A stretch of DNA of 64,000 nt, from the NCBI GenBank assembly GCA_027475525.1, contig JAMWFC010000116.1, forward strand, positions 434,001 through 498,000. The letters are read 5' to 3'. This DNA is from Macrolepiota albuminosa (Eukaryota > Basidiomycota > Agaricomycetes > Agaricales > Agaricaceae). A model generated the notes under the pieces. It was not told where the DNA came from and made no database searches. It was given only the letters and a program-made list of their open reading frames with translations. The number at the start of each line of letters is the position of its first letter. The first letter of the stretch is position 1. The position numbers and the translations under genes were made by a program. Shown in pieces: positions 10,700-22,134 of the stretch.

Positions 10700-12340
10700 T
10701 GACTTCTAGCCTTGGCTTAGAACATTCTCCATCCAGAGCCTGCTCCAGTTGTGGGCAGCTATGCCCTTGGTTCCCAGCAGGAGCTCAGCATACCACAAAC
10801 TGTGTGTTGCAGTCACAGTCCATGTTGGCCTTTTTAGCCAGGAAGGTCCCTATATGCTGACCTTGTAGAGGTGCCCCAGCAGGCATAGGTCACCTGCTTC
10901 CTCCTTTATGGCTACTACGATGCTCATAGTGGTTAGCAGTCTTAAGAGATTGCTCATACCTTATGGTGTACACCACAAACTCCTCAACATTGTTGACCTC
11001 TGGAGACAACTCATCCTCACATATCAAATAGCAGTGCATGTCCACTGGGATACCATCCAAGAACATTTTGAGCATAGTGTACCTGTCTGGATATACTGCC
11101 ATGTTCTGGGCATGGTTGTTAAGGGTATCATAGAACCCTTGTACACCCAACTTTTCAGTGTACTTGGCAGACTGAAAGTCCCACCTTGCATCCTGTAATG
11201 TTGAGGAGTGCACAAATCAATTGTACAGTCCTGTAAGGACCCAGTTGATGTGCCAATACTGCTTGTCAGAACCAACTCATAGCCTCTCCAGCCAAGAACT
11301 CAGGCAGAACAAAAATTCATTCTCATTCCATATGGTCACCCCCATATAAACACATGGCAAGGTGGGTGCATACGTTCATTGCCCAATCCTCCAAGTCACT
11401 AAACTTGGAAGCACCTGAGTAGGCACAAATGTGCCTACTGTCTGCTTTACGCAGCTTCACCCTGTCTGGTAACTGTAAGGTTACTCTCAAGGCATCATCA
11501 ACTACTCAATGAAGGTGGTCATGCATGGCTTTACAATGCATATAAATGGCCTCTTGCTGGCCCAGAAATCTAGTCGCTAGATCAGCAGCTTGAGAAAGTG
11601 ATTTCCCTCATCCACTCTGTGGTGGATGTCCTGAGCCTCCTCGACTGTGGGCATAATTGCCTTCATCTTGGAGAGTTGATCTAGGGTGCTTGTCCTGGCC
11701 TCTACTAGGGACATCACATCTTGTGGCGCCATCTTGATTGAGGAACTCTCCTTGATCATGATCATCACGCTGCCCTGGTTCTGGAGAAGATTATTCCTCT
11801 GGCCCTGCATCACAAATCAATGACACATCTTGTCAATAGGCTTAGTGTCCTCAAATACAATGCTCTGATTGTCAATAAGGAACTGTCCCTTAGTCCTAAG
11901 ATCACCATTGCACATACATTGATATGCAACTTTGTCACTCAGCATTTTTGCTATTGGTATGTGTGGCATCAGGAATGCCTCACTTTCCACCTTAAAAGCT
12001 GTACTGGCTTGCCTTTCAGACCTGACACATCTGTCATAGGGTCTTGGTTATGCATGTGCGGGGGCTTCTCTCACCACCCTTATCCTGCTGGAGTATAAAA
12101 AGTACTCACCAGATTTGCCTCAGGCACCTCCTGTGCCTGTCCTCCACTAGCTTGATTCCAATGTCTTGATTATAATGTGCTGAGCATTCCTCAGAAGTAT
12201 GGCTCCAGAAGGTTGACACCCCTGACTGCCTTGCGGCCTTATGCTGCAAATACATCTGGAGTTCTAGAATGAGAACTCTCACCATCAAATCAGTATATTT
12301 AGTACTGAATACAGTGGGCACCTCATGCCCTTGTCACCTA
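10700..12340 (-). mobile_element. Ty3/gypsy-type gag relic
   Basis: The minus frame 11213-10890 reads STLQDARWDFQSAKYT, GVQGFYDTLNNHAQNMAVYP and LSPEVNNVEEFV, the conserved gag (capsid) block of basidiomycete Ty3-type retrotransposons. Further fragments at 11813-11577 and 12321-12106 are probably gag N-terminal and adjacent sequence in other frames. A Cys-rich remnant around 10800 may be the zinc knuckle. No protease, reverse transcriptase or integrase is visible, and I cannot define LTRs, so this is a fragment. Confidence 0.55.
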
Positions 12341-12609
12341 AGTGCTACTATATGTGCTGAAGCATAATGCTTGAGTCATGCCTGGGTGGTGTATTTCATC
12401 ACCTCTGAGTATAGATCCCAGAACACCTGCAGGCTATATCTGCAGTCACCACTGACAGTGGGCAGAACACCCACAATCTATGGGGTGACCCAGCAGATAC
12501 TCAGGACGTGCAGGCATCCAATGTGGGCCAGTCAGGATCCAAGGCTCAAGATTGAAGTCAAAACACCAACCTGCCCAAGAATGGTAGTGAGGCCCAGAGA
12601 GCTGAGAGC

Positions 12610-13041
12610 TTGCAACATGATGGCCAGCAACAGCCTCAGGACAAGATGCCAGGGGAATTAACTCCCCCAGTTACGCAGTTGCCAGAAAGACCTCAACGGT
12701 CCAGTTGGTTGGCTTCCAAAGGGTCCTCTGATGAGGTCAGGCAGTCAACAGGTGCCCAGGGTGCCTCAGGAGTACCCAACTCATTGGTATTGACTGGGAG
12801 ATATATGCCCCTGACCTGGACTAGTGGGACCAAGCAGGCCATGGCAGGCTCGATGCCTACCAGAATAGCGGAAGCCCACATAGAGGAGGTACCAGAGGAG
12901 AATGCAACCCATGAAGCAGGCAACATAAAAAATTGCTTCCTGCACACATCAGCAGTAGATGAGGTCCAAGAGGTTGCCAATCTCCCAGAGGAGGTTGTTG
13001 AGTCATCTACTAATGACAATGCCAGAGCAGAGGAGCAGTGA
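12610..13041 (+). pseudogene. 143-codon open frame, unidentified, within transposon debris
   Basis: Opens MQHDGQQQPQDKMPGELTPP and contains LPERPQRSSWLASKG followed by acidic sequence. The proline/arginine/serine-rich style resembles linkers of retrotransposon polyproteins (copia type), but this is only a resemblance. Flanked by gag relic sequence on one side and LINE copy 2 on the other. Confidence 0.25.
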
Positions 13042-13360
13042 TTGAAAACTGCTTACATCGTGTGCTCATCAATCCCCTGTTTGAAATTTGCATGATGTGG
13101 CTGTGCAAAAAGCTCAAGAAGCTGATAGAGTTCTGTCCAAGAACTCTGTGACTGACATCAGATGCTAGACAATAAATCCTAGCTGGTGGATTCAAAAAAA
13201 TGTAACAAAGTTATGAGTTATGAAAGCTTATGATTCATATTATCCAGAATCAGACTAGTCCAGTCTATTGATAAAGTAGTAAAATTACAAAAAATAAGCT
13301 GCTTAATAAGCAGCTGGAACATAACTATATATAATTTTATCTATGTCTACTAACTAAGAG

Positions 13361-13384
13361 CTATGTGGCCATAGCCACATAGTG
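13361..13384. repeat. Palindrome next to the LINE copy 2 breakpoint
   Basis: CTATGTGGC / CATA / GCCACATAG is a perfect 9-bp inverted repeat. It lies about 20 bases beyond the last recognisable codon of the LINE endonuclease (..GVVFILNKCT at about 13400), so it may mark the junction where the LINE was cut. Confidence 0.6.
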
Positions 13385-13386
13385 CA

Positions 13387-13737
13387 CTACACTACAGTAC
13401 ATTTATTCAAGATAAACACTACACCCATAGTGTTTGGGTGTTCTGGGTTTGAGCTCATGAATATTTTCATTTGTCTCTGGAAAAGTTCCTCAATTTCCTC
13501 TCTCTGACTATCATCTACATGGGATTCCTGTACTGCTAGTACATCAATCCTGTTTTCCCTTATTAGTTGGCACATTTCATTCCACTTCATCATGGTGGTT
13601 GCAGAGCCACCGTCCTTCATATTTAGTGATGCAAATTTCACAGCACCTCTTTTATTTTTTCTCTTCTTTTGTACTCCGGAGTTCATATCTTCCCTGTCCA
13701 AAATTGTGTTCAACCTCTCCTCTGCAGGAAGCTGCAT
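13387..13737 (-). pseudogene. LINE ORF2 endonuclease N-terminus (copy 2)
   Basis: Residues KRGAVKFASLNMKDGGSA and IDVLAVQESHVDD match the start of the endonuclease in copy 1, including the catalytic Glu in QES. The frame ends at ..FILNKCTVV, before the GDMN and SDH motifs, so no nuclease can be made. Confidence 0.75.
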
Positions 13738-14181
13738 TACAGGATCCTCTGTTGGGGGCTGTCAGATTCTGCTGAGTCAGGGGCTTTCTAGAAAAGCAAT
13801 GCCCTTACAAGGCAGATTTGATCTATGTGTACTCAGGTGTCTGGAACTCCAGACTGTGCTCCAGGGTTCAAGATGCAAACAAAGGGTCTCCAGGGTAGGG
13901 GACTTAGTCTGGGGGTTGGGAGAAGTTGAAAAGAGAAAGGGGTTAAGGTCAAGTTGAGAACCGGGGGTTTTAAGATGAGACCAGGATTAATAAACTTTAA
14001 GTCATAAAGTGCATACCAATCTCAAGAGCATGTGAATAAGTTGAGCGTGCCAGTTGGAGCATGCCAGTCAAAGTGTGCCAGTCAGTGTGTACCAGTCAAT
14101 CAAAAGGGCATGCAAACAATCAATGTAATATCAAGACTAAAGTATGACAAGTGAGTAGCTACTCTTTAAGTACTGGTGGGG

Positions 14182-14863
14182 TTACTCCAGGTTCCTGAGG
14201 AGTTCTGGGATGTCTAGGGCAGTTCCAGAAGTTAATGGGCAGTGGTAGAAGAGGGAAATTGTATACCAGAGATCATGCATGTAGAGTGTGCAATCAATTG
14301 GCACAGAGAGATGGCCCTGATGCATGATGTGTGATAGCCAGGATAACTGACGTGATCCGATCGCTGGGTCCTGGAGTCCATGATGCAAGGCTGTCAGAGG
14401 GCACGTGTGATAGTGGGGTTTGATATGTGTGATGGCATTGGAAGCGGTCATGATAGCGGGAGTTGTGTTGTGGGGTTGGCATGGGAGTCCCGGATGGGGT
14501 TCTGAAGGTGTCCCAGGGTGGTTCTGGGTAGGGGGGTTGTGACAGAGGCTGACTTTGCTGCAATCCATTGCTGATCCCTCCCAGGCTGACCTCAAGGTCA
14601 TGGATGATGGTATAGCCATAGTCCTCTCCTGCCTGGGCAGGGAGTTGTCTATCATTGTAAGTTGTTTCCTGTATGTGTGTTTCATCTCTATTTCTGACAG
14701 GTGGTAAAATTTGGGTAGTATTCCAGTAGTTTATACCTTCCCTTAAGCAGGAGTGCTGCGCAGCACTACCCATTGTAAATATGACTGCCATCTGAGCCTT
14801 GATCTTGCTCAGTGAGGAGGTCCAGCTGGGATTACCTGTCGTCCAAAGACCCAGTAAATCCAT
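14182..14863 (-). pseudogene. LINE ORF2 leader region (copy 2)
   Basis: Two overlapping minus frames. The one starting at 14863 (MDLLGLWTTGNPSWTSSLS) corresponds to the stretch at 3180-3000 of copy 1 (MNLLSLIATGN). It lies upstream of the endonuclease and is proline-rich, with no recognised domain. Confidence 0.5.
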
Positions 14864-15040
14864 CCCAACTTCCTGACTCTAAAAAAGCTGGTTATGTTTC
14901 TTCATGTCTGATTTAGTATGGCTACAAAAGCTTTGTATTTCTGTACTCAATAGAGAGTGGCTATTTATGTTCACATCTGTTGTTATTGAGACCTGTGGCT
15001 CAGCTACCCTTCTTCCAGATTTCTGCACAACATTTATTCC

Positions 15041-15637
15041 TGTCAGGGGACTCCTCATTTACTCCTCATTTCTTTCTTCTTTCAATCCTTATTCCTTCAA
15101 TCTCCTTTCATTCATTTCCTTATTTCTTCTATCATTCTCTTATTTTGCTGCTTTTATTCTCTCAACACTATTTGTTAGTACTATTCTCAGCCTTTGAGGT
15201 GCTCTGGTTCTTTAGCTTAAGTGTGGGCCCTTCAGCACCACTTCCAAACTGCTTATATAAGCCAGAGTTTGCCTTTCTGACTTCTAAAGTCCAGAGTTTT
15301 CCTGCCTTGTTTGCACAGTTGTTTGGTTAGTCAATTTTTGAGTTTTTAAGGTTTTGTTGTACAAAGTCCAGAGTTTTCCTGCCTTGTTTGCACAGTTGTT
15401 TGGTTAGTCAATTTTTGAGTTTTTAAGGTTTTGTTGTACTATACAGTTGTTTTCCATGCTTCAGAAGCCTCAGAAGCATCCAACCTGGCATAGGGAATCC
15501 CGAGACTTGTTCTCTTTGGATCTCCCTCTGCCAGGTGAGTAGTTATTACAATATTGTCAGTACATACTCTAATACACTTTGGATCTCCCTCTGCCAGCTG
15601 TGTGACTAAGCCACAGCCTCTAGAGGTTGCCCTTACA
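15041..15637 (+). mobile_element. Solo LTR, second copy, inside LINE copy 2
   Basis: Begins TGTCAGGGGACTCCTC and ends ..TAGAGGTTGCCCTTACA, matching both ends of the LTR in LINE copy 1 but in the opposite orientation. Flanks ATTCC and GTTCC fit a 5-bp target duplication with one change. The internal 77-bp tandem duplication probably inflates its length; the unduplicated LTR would be about 520 bp. It carries a pyrimidine-rich tract after the 5' end. No internal retrotransposon genes remain. Confidence 0.75.
15286..15439. repeat. Exact 77-bp tandem duplication
   Basis: 15286-15362 and 15363-15439 are identical over all 77 bases, and identity stops exactly at both ends. Two other tandem duplications of the same length occur at 53858 and 63675; see findings for why this looks like an assembly overlap. 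Confidence 0.95.
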
Positions 15638-16830
15638 GTTCCTGCCCCTGTCATTGCTAAAATCCCTGTCACTTCTACTCAAGGTCATGAATTCCACTGT
15701 TTCTTCAATCTTTCCACCTTGTTCCCATACCAATCTTCCATTGATATGTATGCACAATGCTGGAGGTTGTGGTCAGCACCTTTGCAGTAGTAGCAGTGCA
15801 ATCTAAACTTTTTGTCGATGAGAGTTGCACTGCCACAGACATATCCAGAAACTTTGTCTCTTTTATGTGTTGTATAAGCATGAAATAGCTTGTCCATGTA
15901 AGTGGCTGAGTGTGTCTAAAAAAAACATTCCAGGTCAGCTTCCTGGGTCTTCCTATAGCTGTACAATCAGCTGATTCTTCGCCTTTAACCAACTTCACTT
16001 CTAGGGTTCTAGGGTTTGCAGAATCTCTTGCTGGCCCTGTGTCATGCTGCAATGTCTCATCACCAATGATTTTGCCTTTGAGTAAGTCCACCATAGCTTT
16101 GTCGTTTAGTAGGGTTCTCCAAATAATTTCTGTAGCCATTTCCTCCAATTCCCATATCGCATCCTGGGATTTAATGCTGAGGATAAAGCCCTCAATCGTA
16201 CACAGGAAGCACGAGGTTGGTGAATTGTAAGGCAGGAAGAAGGCTGTGGCTTTGGGCATTGATATAGTGGGATGTGTGGCTAAGATGTTGTACATGGCCT
16301 TCGAGACATCTGAAAGTAGGAAGTGATATGGTGGCTTGTATCTATCGCTTCCCTTTCTCTTTGTGTCTATTTCCTTCTCCTGCTGGGGGGTGGAGAGCCT
16401 GGCCCTCTCACCTGTCACTGACATTACAAGGTCTTTGATTTTTTCGCTTGCTGTCATCAGGTCTGCAGTGTTGCTCACCTGCCAGTCCCTTACCCATAGT
16501 TTTGGCCCTGGGTATGCATCAAAGTGCACTCGTTGTTCCGGTAATAAATTGTACCAGGGTGGGGTAGAGATGTGTATGGCCAGGAAGCCTCCCAGTGGCA
16601 TTGGCATACTCTCTAGGTTGTCAGAGAGCTGAGGTGGTTGATCAGGAGGGGTTGGGCTTCCTTCCAGTTGTATAGGCAGCATCTGCGTCATCTCCGCAGT
16701 CTGTCTGGAGGTATGTCTGAGATCGATGGAGGGCTGGTTAGAAATTGTCTCTTCCTGTTGTGGCTCTTTACTCCCTTTTGTTTCTGCGGGCTTGCAGCTG
16801 TGTGCGTTTCCGCTGGTCGTTTCCTTTAGT
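15638..16830 (-). pseudogene. LINE ORF1 relic (copy 2)
   Basis: The minus frame from 16691 carries STPPWYNLLPEQRVHFDAYPG and ERARLSTPQQEKEID, aligned with ORF1 of copy 1. The zinc-knuckle region (CYYCKGADHNLQHC) is found in a shifted frame near 15800. Frameshifts separate the two, and the solo LTR interrupts the 3' end. Confidence 0.75.
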
Positions 16831-17254
16831 CATAAGCAGGGGGGTTACCATGTTGGTTTGCTATTACATACTCCCATTTTATCTCTATGGGGGATTATCA
16901 ATATACCACTTTCCGGACCTTCCCTACATCGCTTGCTGATAGCTTGTAGGTGTCTATCGATTTTATTAGTCCTTATATAGGTAAATACATAAAAGTTCAT
17001 CTTCTGGTTTCTTGGTAAACCTGAGCTGGTGGTAACCCGTCCACCCTCCGACTTGGGGTCCTCTGGCCTATGGCCCTTCTCCTTCTGCGCAATGGCGTCC
17101 AGAGGGATATTAAGTGGGGGGGGGGCTCGCCTCTGCTACCCAGGCAGCTTCTCTCGTAAGAGGAATGAGGTGCATACCGCCCGTGTGGGCTCGGTAGCGG
17201 CATCGGGGTTAGCGATGCAGGTGGTGGTTCGTGGTCAAGGGCCCCCCGAAACAT

Positions 17255-17880
17255 CCTAAGTCTTTCTGGTAAATTCTTTTCAAGAAAGACAAAGATATCT
17301 ACCTGAAAAACACTTATAAGAAATATAACAAGTGTTTACAAAGGAACACTAAGGAGACCAGTGCCCTCCCACATTTCAGTTGTCAGTTTTAATTGTTGGG
17401 CCTTCTTTCCTCATTTAGGATTTGACACTCTTCTCCTATCTTACAATAACCACTTTGCATACATTGGTAGTACATACACCACCCCGCCTCTTAGCCTCAG
17501 TGTTGTAGCTAAGTAGAAATCACCATCATGTCTCATTCAAATCCACTCATACTTCAATGCATAATTGTATTGCATCAAACCCCGGTCCCGATACTGCATC
17601 TCCACGATAGAAACACGGCAGCAAACTCCATGCGCAGCGCATTGAGGGTGAGTGCCATGCAGACGACATTGTATCCCCACCAGTGAAACTAGGAACACTG
17701 CAGGACATGTGATACCAGAAGCAGAACTATTGAATTGATTGACGCGGACTGTATGAAATCATGAAAAAGAAAAAGGGGGGGAAAATATAAGAGTCGCTGG
17801 CTGCTACAATTATGTAAGATAAGCGAGACAAACGTTACAAATTTGCGACCTGTAACTTTACGGTTGAGTTGCACATGGCA
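17255..17880. other. Intergenic spacer between LINE copy 2 and F-box gene 2
   Basis: No gene seen. Around 17484 a short stretch (CCCCGCCTCTTAGCC ... ATCACCATCATG) weakly resembles the 3' tail of the retroposed fragment at 40.9-41.0 kb. It could be another retroposon tail. Confidence 0.4.
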
Positions 17881-17960
17881 AATAACAAAAACTTAGATGC
17901 AAACAGTAAGTCCGCATCTGGTGTTGACCTATATCCTGCCATCTGAGTCTTCCAAAGGAG

Positions 17961-19692
17961 ATGCCCTCTAGTTTTCTCGGACTATGTGGTCGGCGTTTCG
18001 ACAACCGACTGTTAAAGATTGACCAGTGGAATCCTTCCTCACTGGTAAGGGCTTGGTCGAGGAAAAGCAGAGTCCGTCCCGCGTTTACTTGCTTAGAAGC
18101 TTCTTGATGCTGATAAACCTAAGGAATCCCGACACACATTCAGGTTCAGCGACATACCTTCGGAAATTTTGACCGAGATTCTGAAACATGTCCATTGGCG
18201 TGACTTGCTTATCTTGAGGCAGGTGGGTCCATCGACTTTCAATACAAAAGCAAAAAATAGATCGATATCTGTAGGTTTGCAAACGGCTAAACGACGTTTC
18301 ACGAACACGGGAAGTCTGGACGAACCAGTATCGAAGTTATTTGGAAGAGAAAAGATTCAGAATGGCAACGGAAGAAGCTCTCGACATGTATTCACCTCTG
18401 GAACTCGAGTACTGGGTGTTGCAACGGAGGAGTGCCGATTGGGAATGGCAATGTAAAAGCCATCCGGTTCATGAGCGTGTGATCGCCTTGGACGCTGATT
18501 TTACGTTGAGTTTGGTCCCAGGAGGACGCTGGCTTCTTACCACCATGGACAACGGTTCAGTTTTGTGCCATGACCTTGAAAATTCCCAAATGCAGAACAA
18601 TATATTAGTTCCACCGCGTGATGATCCCAACGACCGATTTTTATATGGCGTAACCGTTGAACTTGATATCATGTGTCCAACGTCCAAGTTTTTCATGGTC
18701 ACCTATCCTTCGGAATACTATGGTCAGTTGTATTGCAGTCCTATGCGCGACACGATTGATACTGACTCGAATCTGGATTCACACTAGACCCATCTGTAAC
18801 TGGTTCTCTTGATCTCATGATCTGGTCTGTCAACCTGCGTGGACATGGGTCCTCTGCATTCTTAGAAGCACATTTTTTACATTCCTTTCCGGCGACTGAG
18901 CCCTTGACCAGTGTAACATCCATCAGTATTTCTGGTAACCTACTCGCCAGGCTTATGTATACCTCCCGGTCCCGGTCATACATTGAGATTTTTGATTGGA
19001 CATCCTGTACGATGTCTGTGCATCGTAGAACGGTGATTTTTCCTAAAGATTTGGACTCTAAGCACTCAGTAGGTGAGGTTCCTTTCATCCAGTGTACACA
19101 AGCATTCATATACGTGACTTAGGTTTCTGTATCGCTGCTTCCTGGAGGCCGGTTGGCCTTTGTCTCTCACCATAACGTCTTCATTTACGATATAGGCACA
19201 ATGACGGAAGATAAACCTATCCGCCCCTTAATTCCTCAGACTCCGTCGGAACCACAATGGACGTCATTCGATAGTCATGGGGATTATCAATTTAGCCATC
19301 GTCAGTCGAGTCAGGACAACGAGGCCGTTATTCTTGTTTTGATTTCTCGCCACGTGGTTTACCATCTAGTGATTCCTCACAACGTTGAGCAACCACCACA
19401 TGTTGCACGATATGTGAACGTCCCCCAGGAATATCATATCTATACGGCTGGAACACACAAGGTGCTTGGGGAGAAACAAGGTTCGATACTAGTCAAAGTC
19501 GGCACGACAAATCATCTACGTCCAGACGTTGTCACAGCACATCAACTCAACGTTTCCCCACATCTTCAGTGGTTCTTGCGCCACGTATCTTTCAATCCAC
19601 CTCTTTTGATTGAGGACATTGGACGCATCATATTCAAGGATAAACGTGAAATTTTCATTCTTGAAACCTCTAGATTTCCAAAATCTCTTTAA
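17961..19692 (+). CDS. F-box protein, paralogue 2
   Basis: Exons 17961-18044, 18097-18222, 18275-18722, 18788-19068, 19123-19692 give 502 aa. The F-box is FSDIPSEILTEIL..HWRDLLILRQV, followed by the propeller-like region shared with paralogues 1 and 3. The first intron (GTAAGG..CTTAG, 52 nt) splices cleanly here and shows the true family structure. The ancestral first exon (near 17898, ATGCAAACA then GTAAGT) has lost five bases relative to the MQEK start of paralogue 3 and would be out of frame. I therefore start at the in-frame ATG at 17961 (MPSSFLGLCGRRF). Likely role: substrate receptor of an SCF ubiquitin ligase; substrate unknown. Confidence 0.75.
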
Positions 19693-20283
19693 TGTAGAAC
19701 ATTGTACTTGTTTTCCGAACTCAAATGAGAAAGTTAATTGGGTCTACCGTCCAGTATTGTGATGTTGATCAGTTCTTATCGAAGGGTTTTCTGGTGACAT
19801 CTCCTGGTTGTGTGCTCTGCACAGCAGTGAAAATGGTTTGGTCATATCCTCTGGATGCTCACTCGACGTAAATGCGGGTTCCGAGGGTAAGGAGCATTTT
19901 CAGGGGCCTCTGCAGGACAAGCGTAAAAAAATCACGTGTTACGCGCGACGCAGATGCATTCATGACTTTCGACGATTCTTAGTATGGCAACACCAATTGG
20001 TGATTGCTGGCTAAGAACAGTATGGTCAACAAGTCTCGCTATCTTTTTCCATGCTGCAGGACATGTTTCTACCACTCTAAGACTTACCAGAAACAGAGCT
20101 ATTGAATTAATTAATGTCTTTTCAATCCAAGTGTATGTGTAATTGACCGTAATCGTGAATGCATCGTGAATATTCTTGCGAGTAACGCAGTACTAAATTC
20201 AAAGAATCGCTTGGGAAGTCGAACTTGAAGCAGGGTCACGATCAGCACCGATATGGAAGACTTCAATCTTCTTAACTCTTCCA
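19693..20283. other. Intergenic between convergent F-box genes
   Basis: 3' flank of paralogue 2 and of the minus-strand F-box gene. Short frames only; nothing recognised, apart from a possible C-terminal extension of the minus gene at 20199-20320. Confidence 0.5.
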
Positions 20284-22010
20284 TCACCGTCGGTCTGTGA
20301 CGCATGCGTCAAACGCCATCCTAGTAACTTGCGACTGAGAAAAAAGAAGACATACCGCCAATCCCAACAGCCTTTCCTCGTCCATAAGTACTCCATCAAA
20401 ATTGGTGTCCTTCTCAAGATACCGCACGATGCTCACGTACGGCAAGGCACTTTCCACGACTGCCTCAAACACACTACTCTCCATAGAACTCGACTTCGCA
20501 TTCACATTTGGGCAACCCTCAACGATGGAGCCCTTATACGCCTGTTGACCTTGTACAGCAAGCGCCCTCTTTACCGCCAAAGGATTGAAATCCAGGAGCA
20601 TGACAAACGGCGCTGAGCCGAGCCCGACCGCCTCGGGCGTGATACTCAACACACATCGCTGCCCAGTAGACGTCGTGATCCACCAAGGCACAATCGCCGC
20701 ATCGATCCACCTCGTCACGGGCGGGCCCCACTCCTCCCAGTGCACCGTCTCCCCAGGAACTCCGCTGCGCTCCTCGCACAGCCGGAGCAGCGTCGAGCGG
20801 TGCGTGAACATGGAAAAATCGCCCCAGCCAGGCGCGTCTTCGTCGTCGTCGCCTCGTATGTGCAGTTTGAAGATGGCGATGGCGTCTTCGGGCGTGGGGT
20901 GAAAAGGGCGCGTGGAGTGTGGGAGGCCGGAGGGCGAGGGATTGGGCTCCGATCGCCCATAGATCGTGCGGATGGAGTAACCTGGACTTACGGCTGGAAG
21001 GGCGAGGCGGAGGGTGGGTCCCGTGGGGTTCCGGTTGGATGGAGATATGATGAAGAGGTCGAGAGTGCCTGTTGATTCGTTTGGGAGGAGGATGTGTGTA
21101 GGGGAGAGGAAGACGATGCTGCAATAGGTTCCTGGATTGACAGGGTAGTCCTTGAATGGGAAATTGATTTGCGACATGTATTCATGGCTCGAGTAGAACG
21201 CGACTTACCAGTAGAACAGCCCCTGTCTTCCACTCGAAAACACAGAATCGTGCTGCGGCCTCGGATAAACCAGGGGTGGTGACGAGTGCTAGGTATTCTC
21301 CTACGATTTCGATTCCGATAGATGAAACAATTGGTCTGAAAGTGTTTCGTACAAAAAGTACGTGGTTACGCGCGAGAGGATGCGGCTTCCCCGTTGAGAA
21401 TTGCAGGAGCTGTATTTCCACCTGGAGCAAGAGCGTGTTCGCGGTCGTTGGCTTGCTATACCATATTCAGCGGCCAAACTAAAAGAATACGCGAGATGGA
21501 GACACACGTAGAAACCACCGCAATAAGATCATGCTCATAGATCGATAGCCCCACATCGACGATGGAGAGCGATGGGTCCACGTCTATTCTAGACCACACC
21601 ATTGGGTCATCAACGCTAGACGGAAGCCTGCAGTAGTGCAAGACCTTCTGGCTTGAATCTCCCATTAAGTAGATCCCATCAGTCAGATCGTATATTCCAA
21701 AGGGCTCGTGGAGAATAGGGAGAGCCTTGTCGAAATCAATTTGGAAATTTGACCATCCATCCTCGAGCTTTGTGAGCAAGTGTAGACGATTATTGAGGTC
21801 CAGTCGGCAGTGAGAATTGTCTGTAACTGCTGCGATCTGTGATGCAAAACGGAGTTGAAGCTGGGGAGAAGACTTGAAGCAGGTCCTGAGAAAGACATTG
21901 ACGGAGCTGATGGCAATTGCGTCTGCGAGGGCGAGATATGAGAAGATCTGTATAATCACCTCTGCAGGCAAGTCCAGGAATTGTGTTGTACTCCTGTGAG
22001 AAACTTGCAT
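20284..22010 (-). CDS. F-box domain protein, unrelated to the three paralogues
   Basis: Exons 22010-21508, 21455-21209, 21150-20284 give 538 aa; introns 52 and 58 nt. The F-box is at residues about 11-50 (FLDLPAEVIIQIFSYLALADAIAISSV). The remainder is beta-rich, like the solenoid/propeller regions common in Agaricomycete F-box proteins, with an acidic loop RGDDDEDAPG. Start chosen at the first ATG upstream of the F-box. The end is uncertain. The frame stops at 20284, but the expected family C-terminus (SQTDGDGRVKKIEVFHIG) is in another frame at 20320-20199. Reaching it would need a 28-nt intron (GTATGT..GCAAG) or a small indel. Confidence 0.75.
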
Positions 22011-22134
22011 GGCTCATTGACAAAGCGACGCCGTTCAAAGTCATGCTGAAAAGTCACTTTGTGATTTACATAATAGCATTTCTCATTTTCACGCGCAAGT
22101 CTTTCAACCCAAAGTAAGCGACTACAGATTTTAA

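Larger units (their letters stand above)
13387..17254 (-). mobile_element. LINE copy 2, 3'-truncated and decayed
   Basis: Same family as copy 1. The 5' end (GGGGGGCCCTTGACC.. on the minus strand) is near 17250, with ORF1 in 16830-15640, a solo LTR at 15041-15637, the ORF2 leader at 14863-14182 and the first about 115 residues of the endonuclease at 13737-13387. It stops inside the endonuclease, earlier than copy 1. Frame breaks in ORF1 and ORF2 show it is dead. Its 5' end points at F-box gene 2, but with about 620 bp of unrelated sequence between. Confidence 0.8.

Noticed and set aside
12106..13041. Calling a full gypsy or copia retrotransposon
   Set aside because: Only gag-like pieces and an unassigned frame; no reverse transcriptase, integrase or paired LTRs could be seen.
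20534..21124. 196-codon minus frame and plus-strand frames over the F-box gene
   Set aside because: GC-rich out-of-frame translations of exon 3 of the minus-strand F-box gene; composition (Arg/His/Pro-rich) is typical of a shadow.
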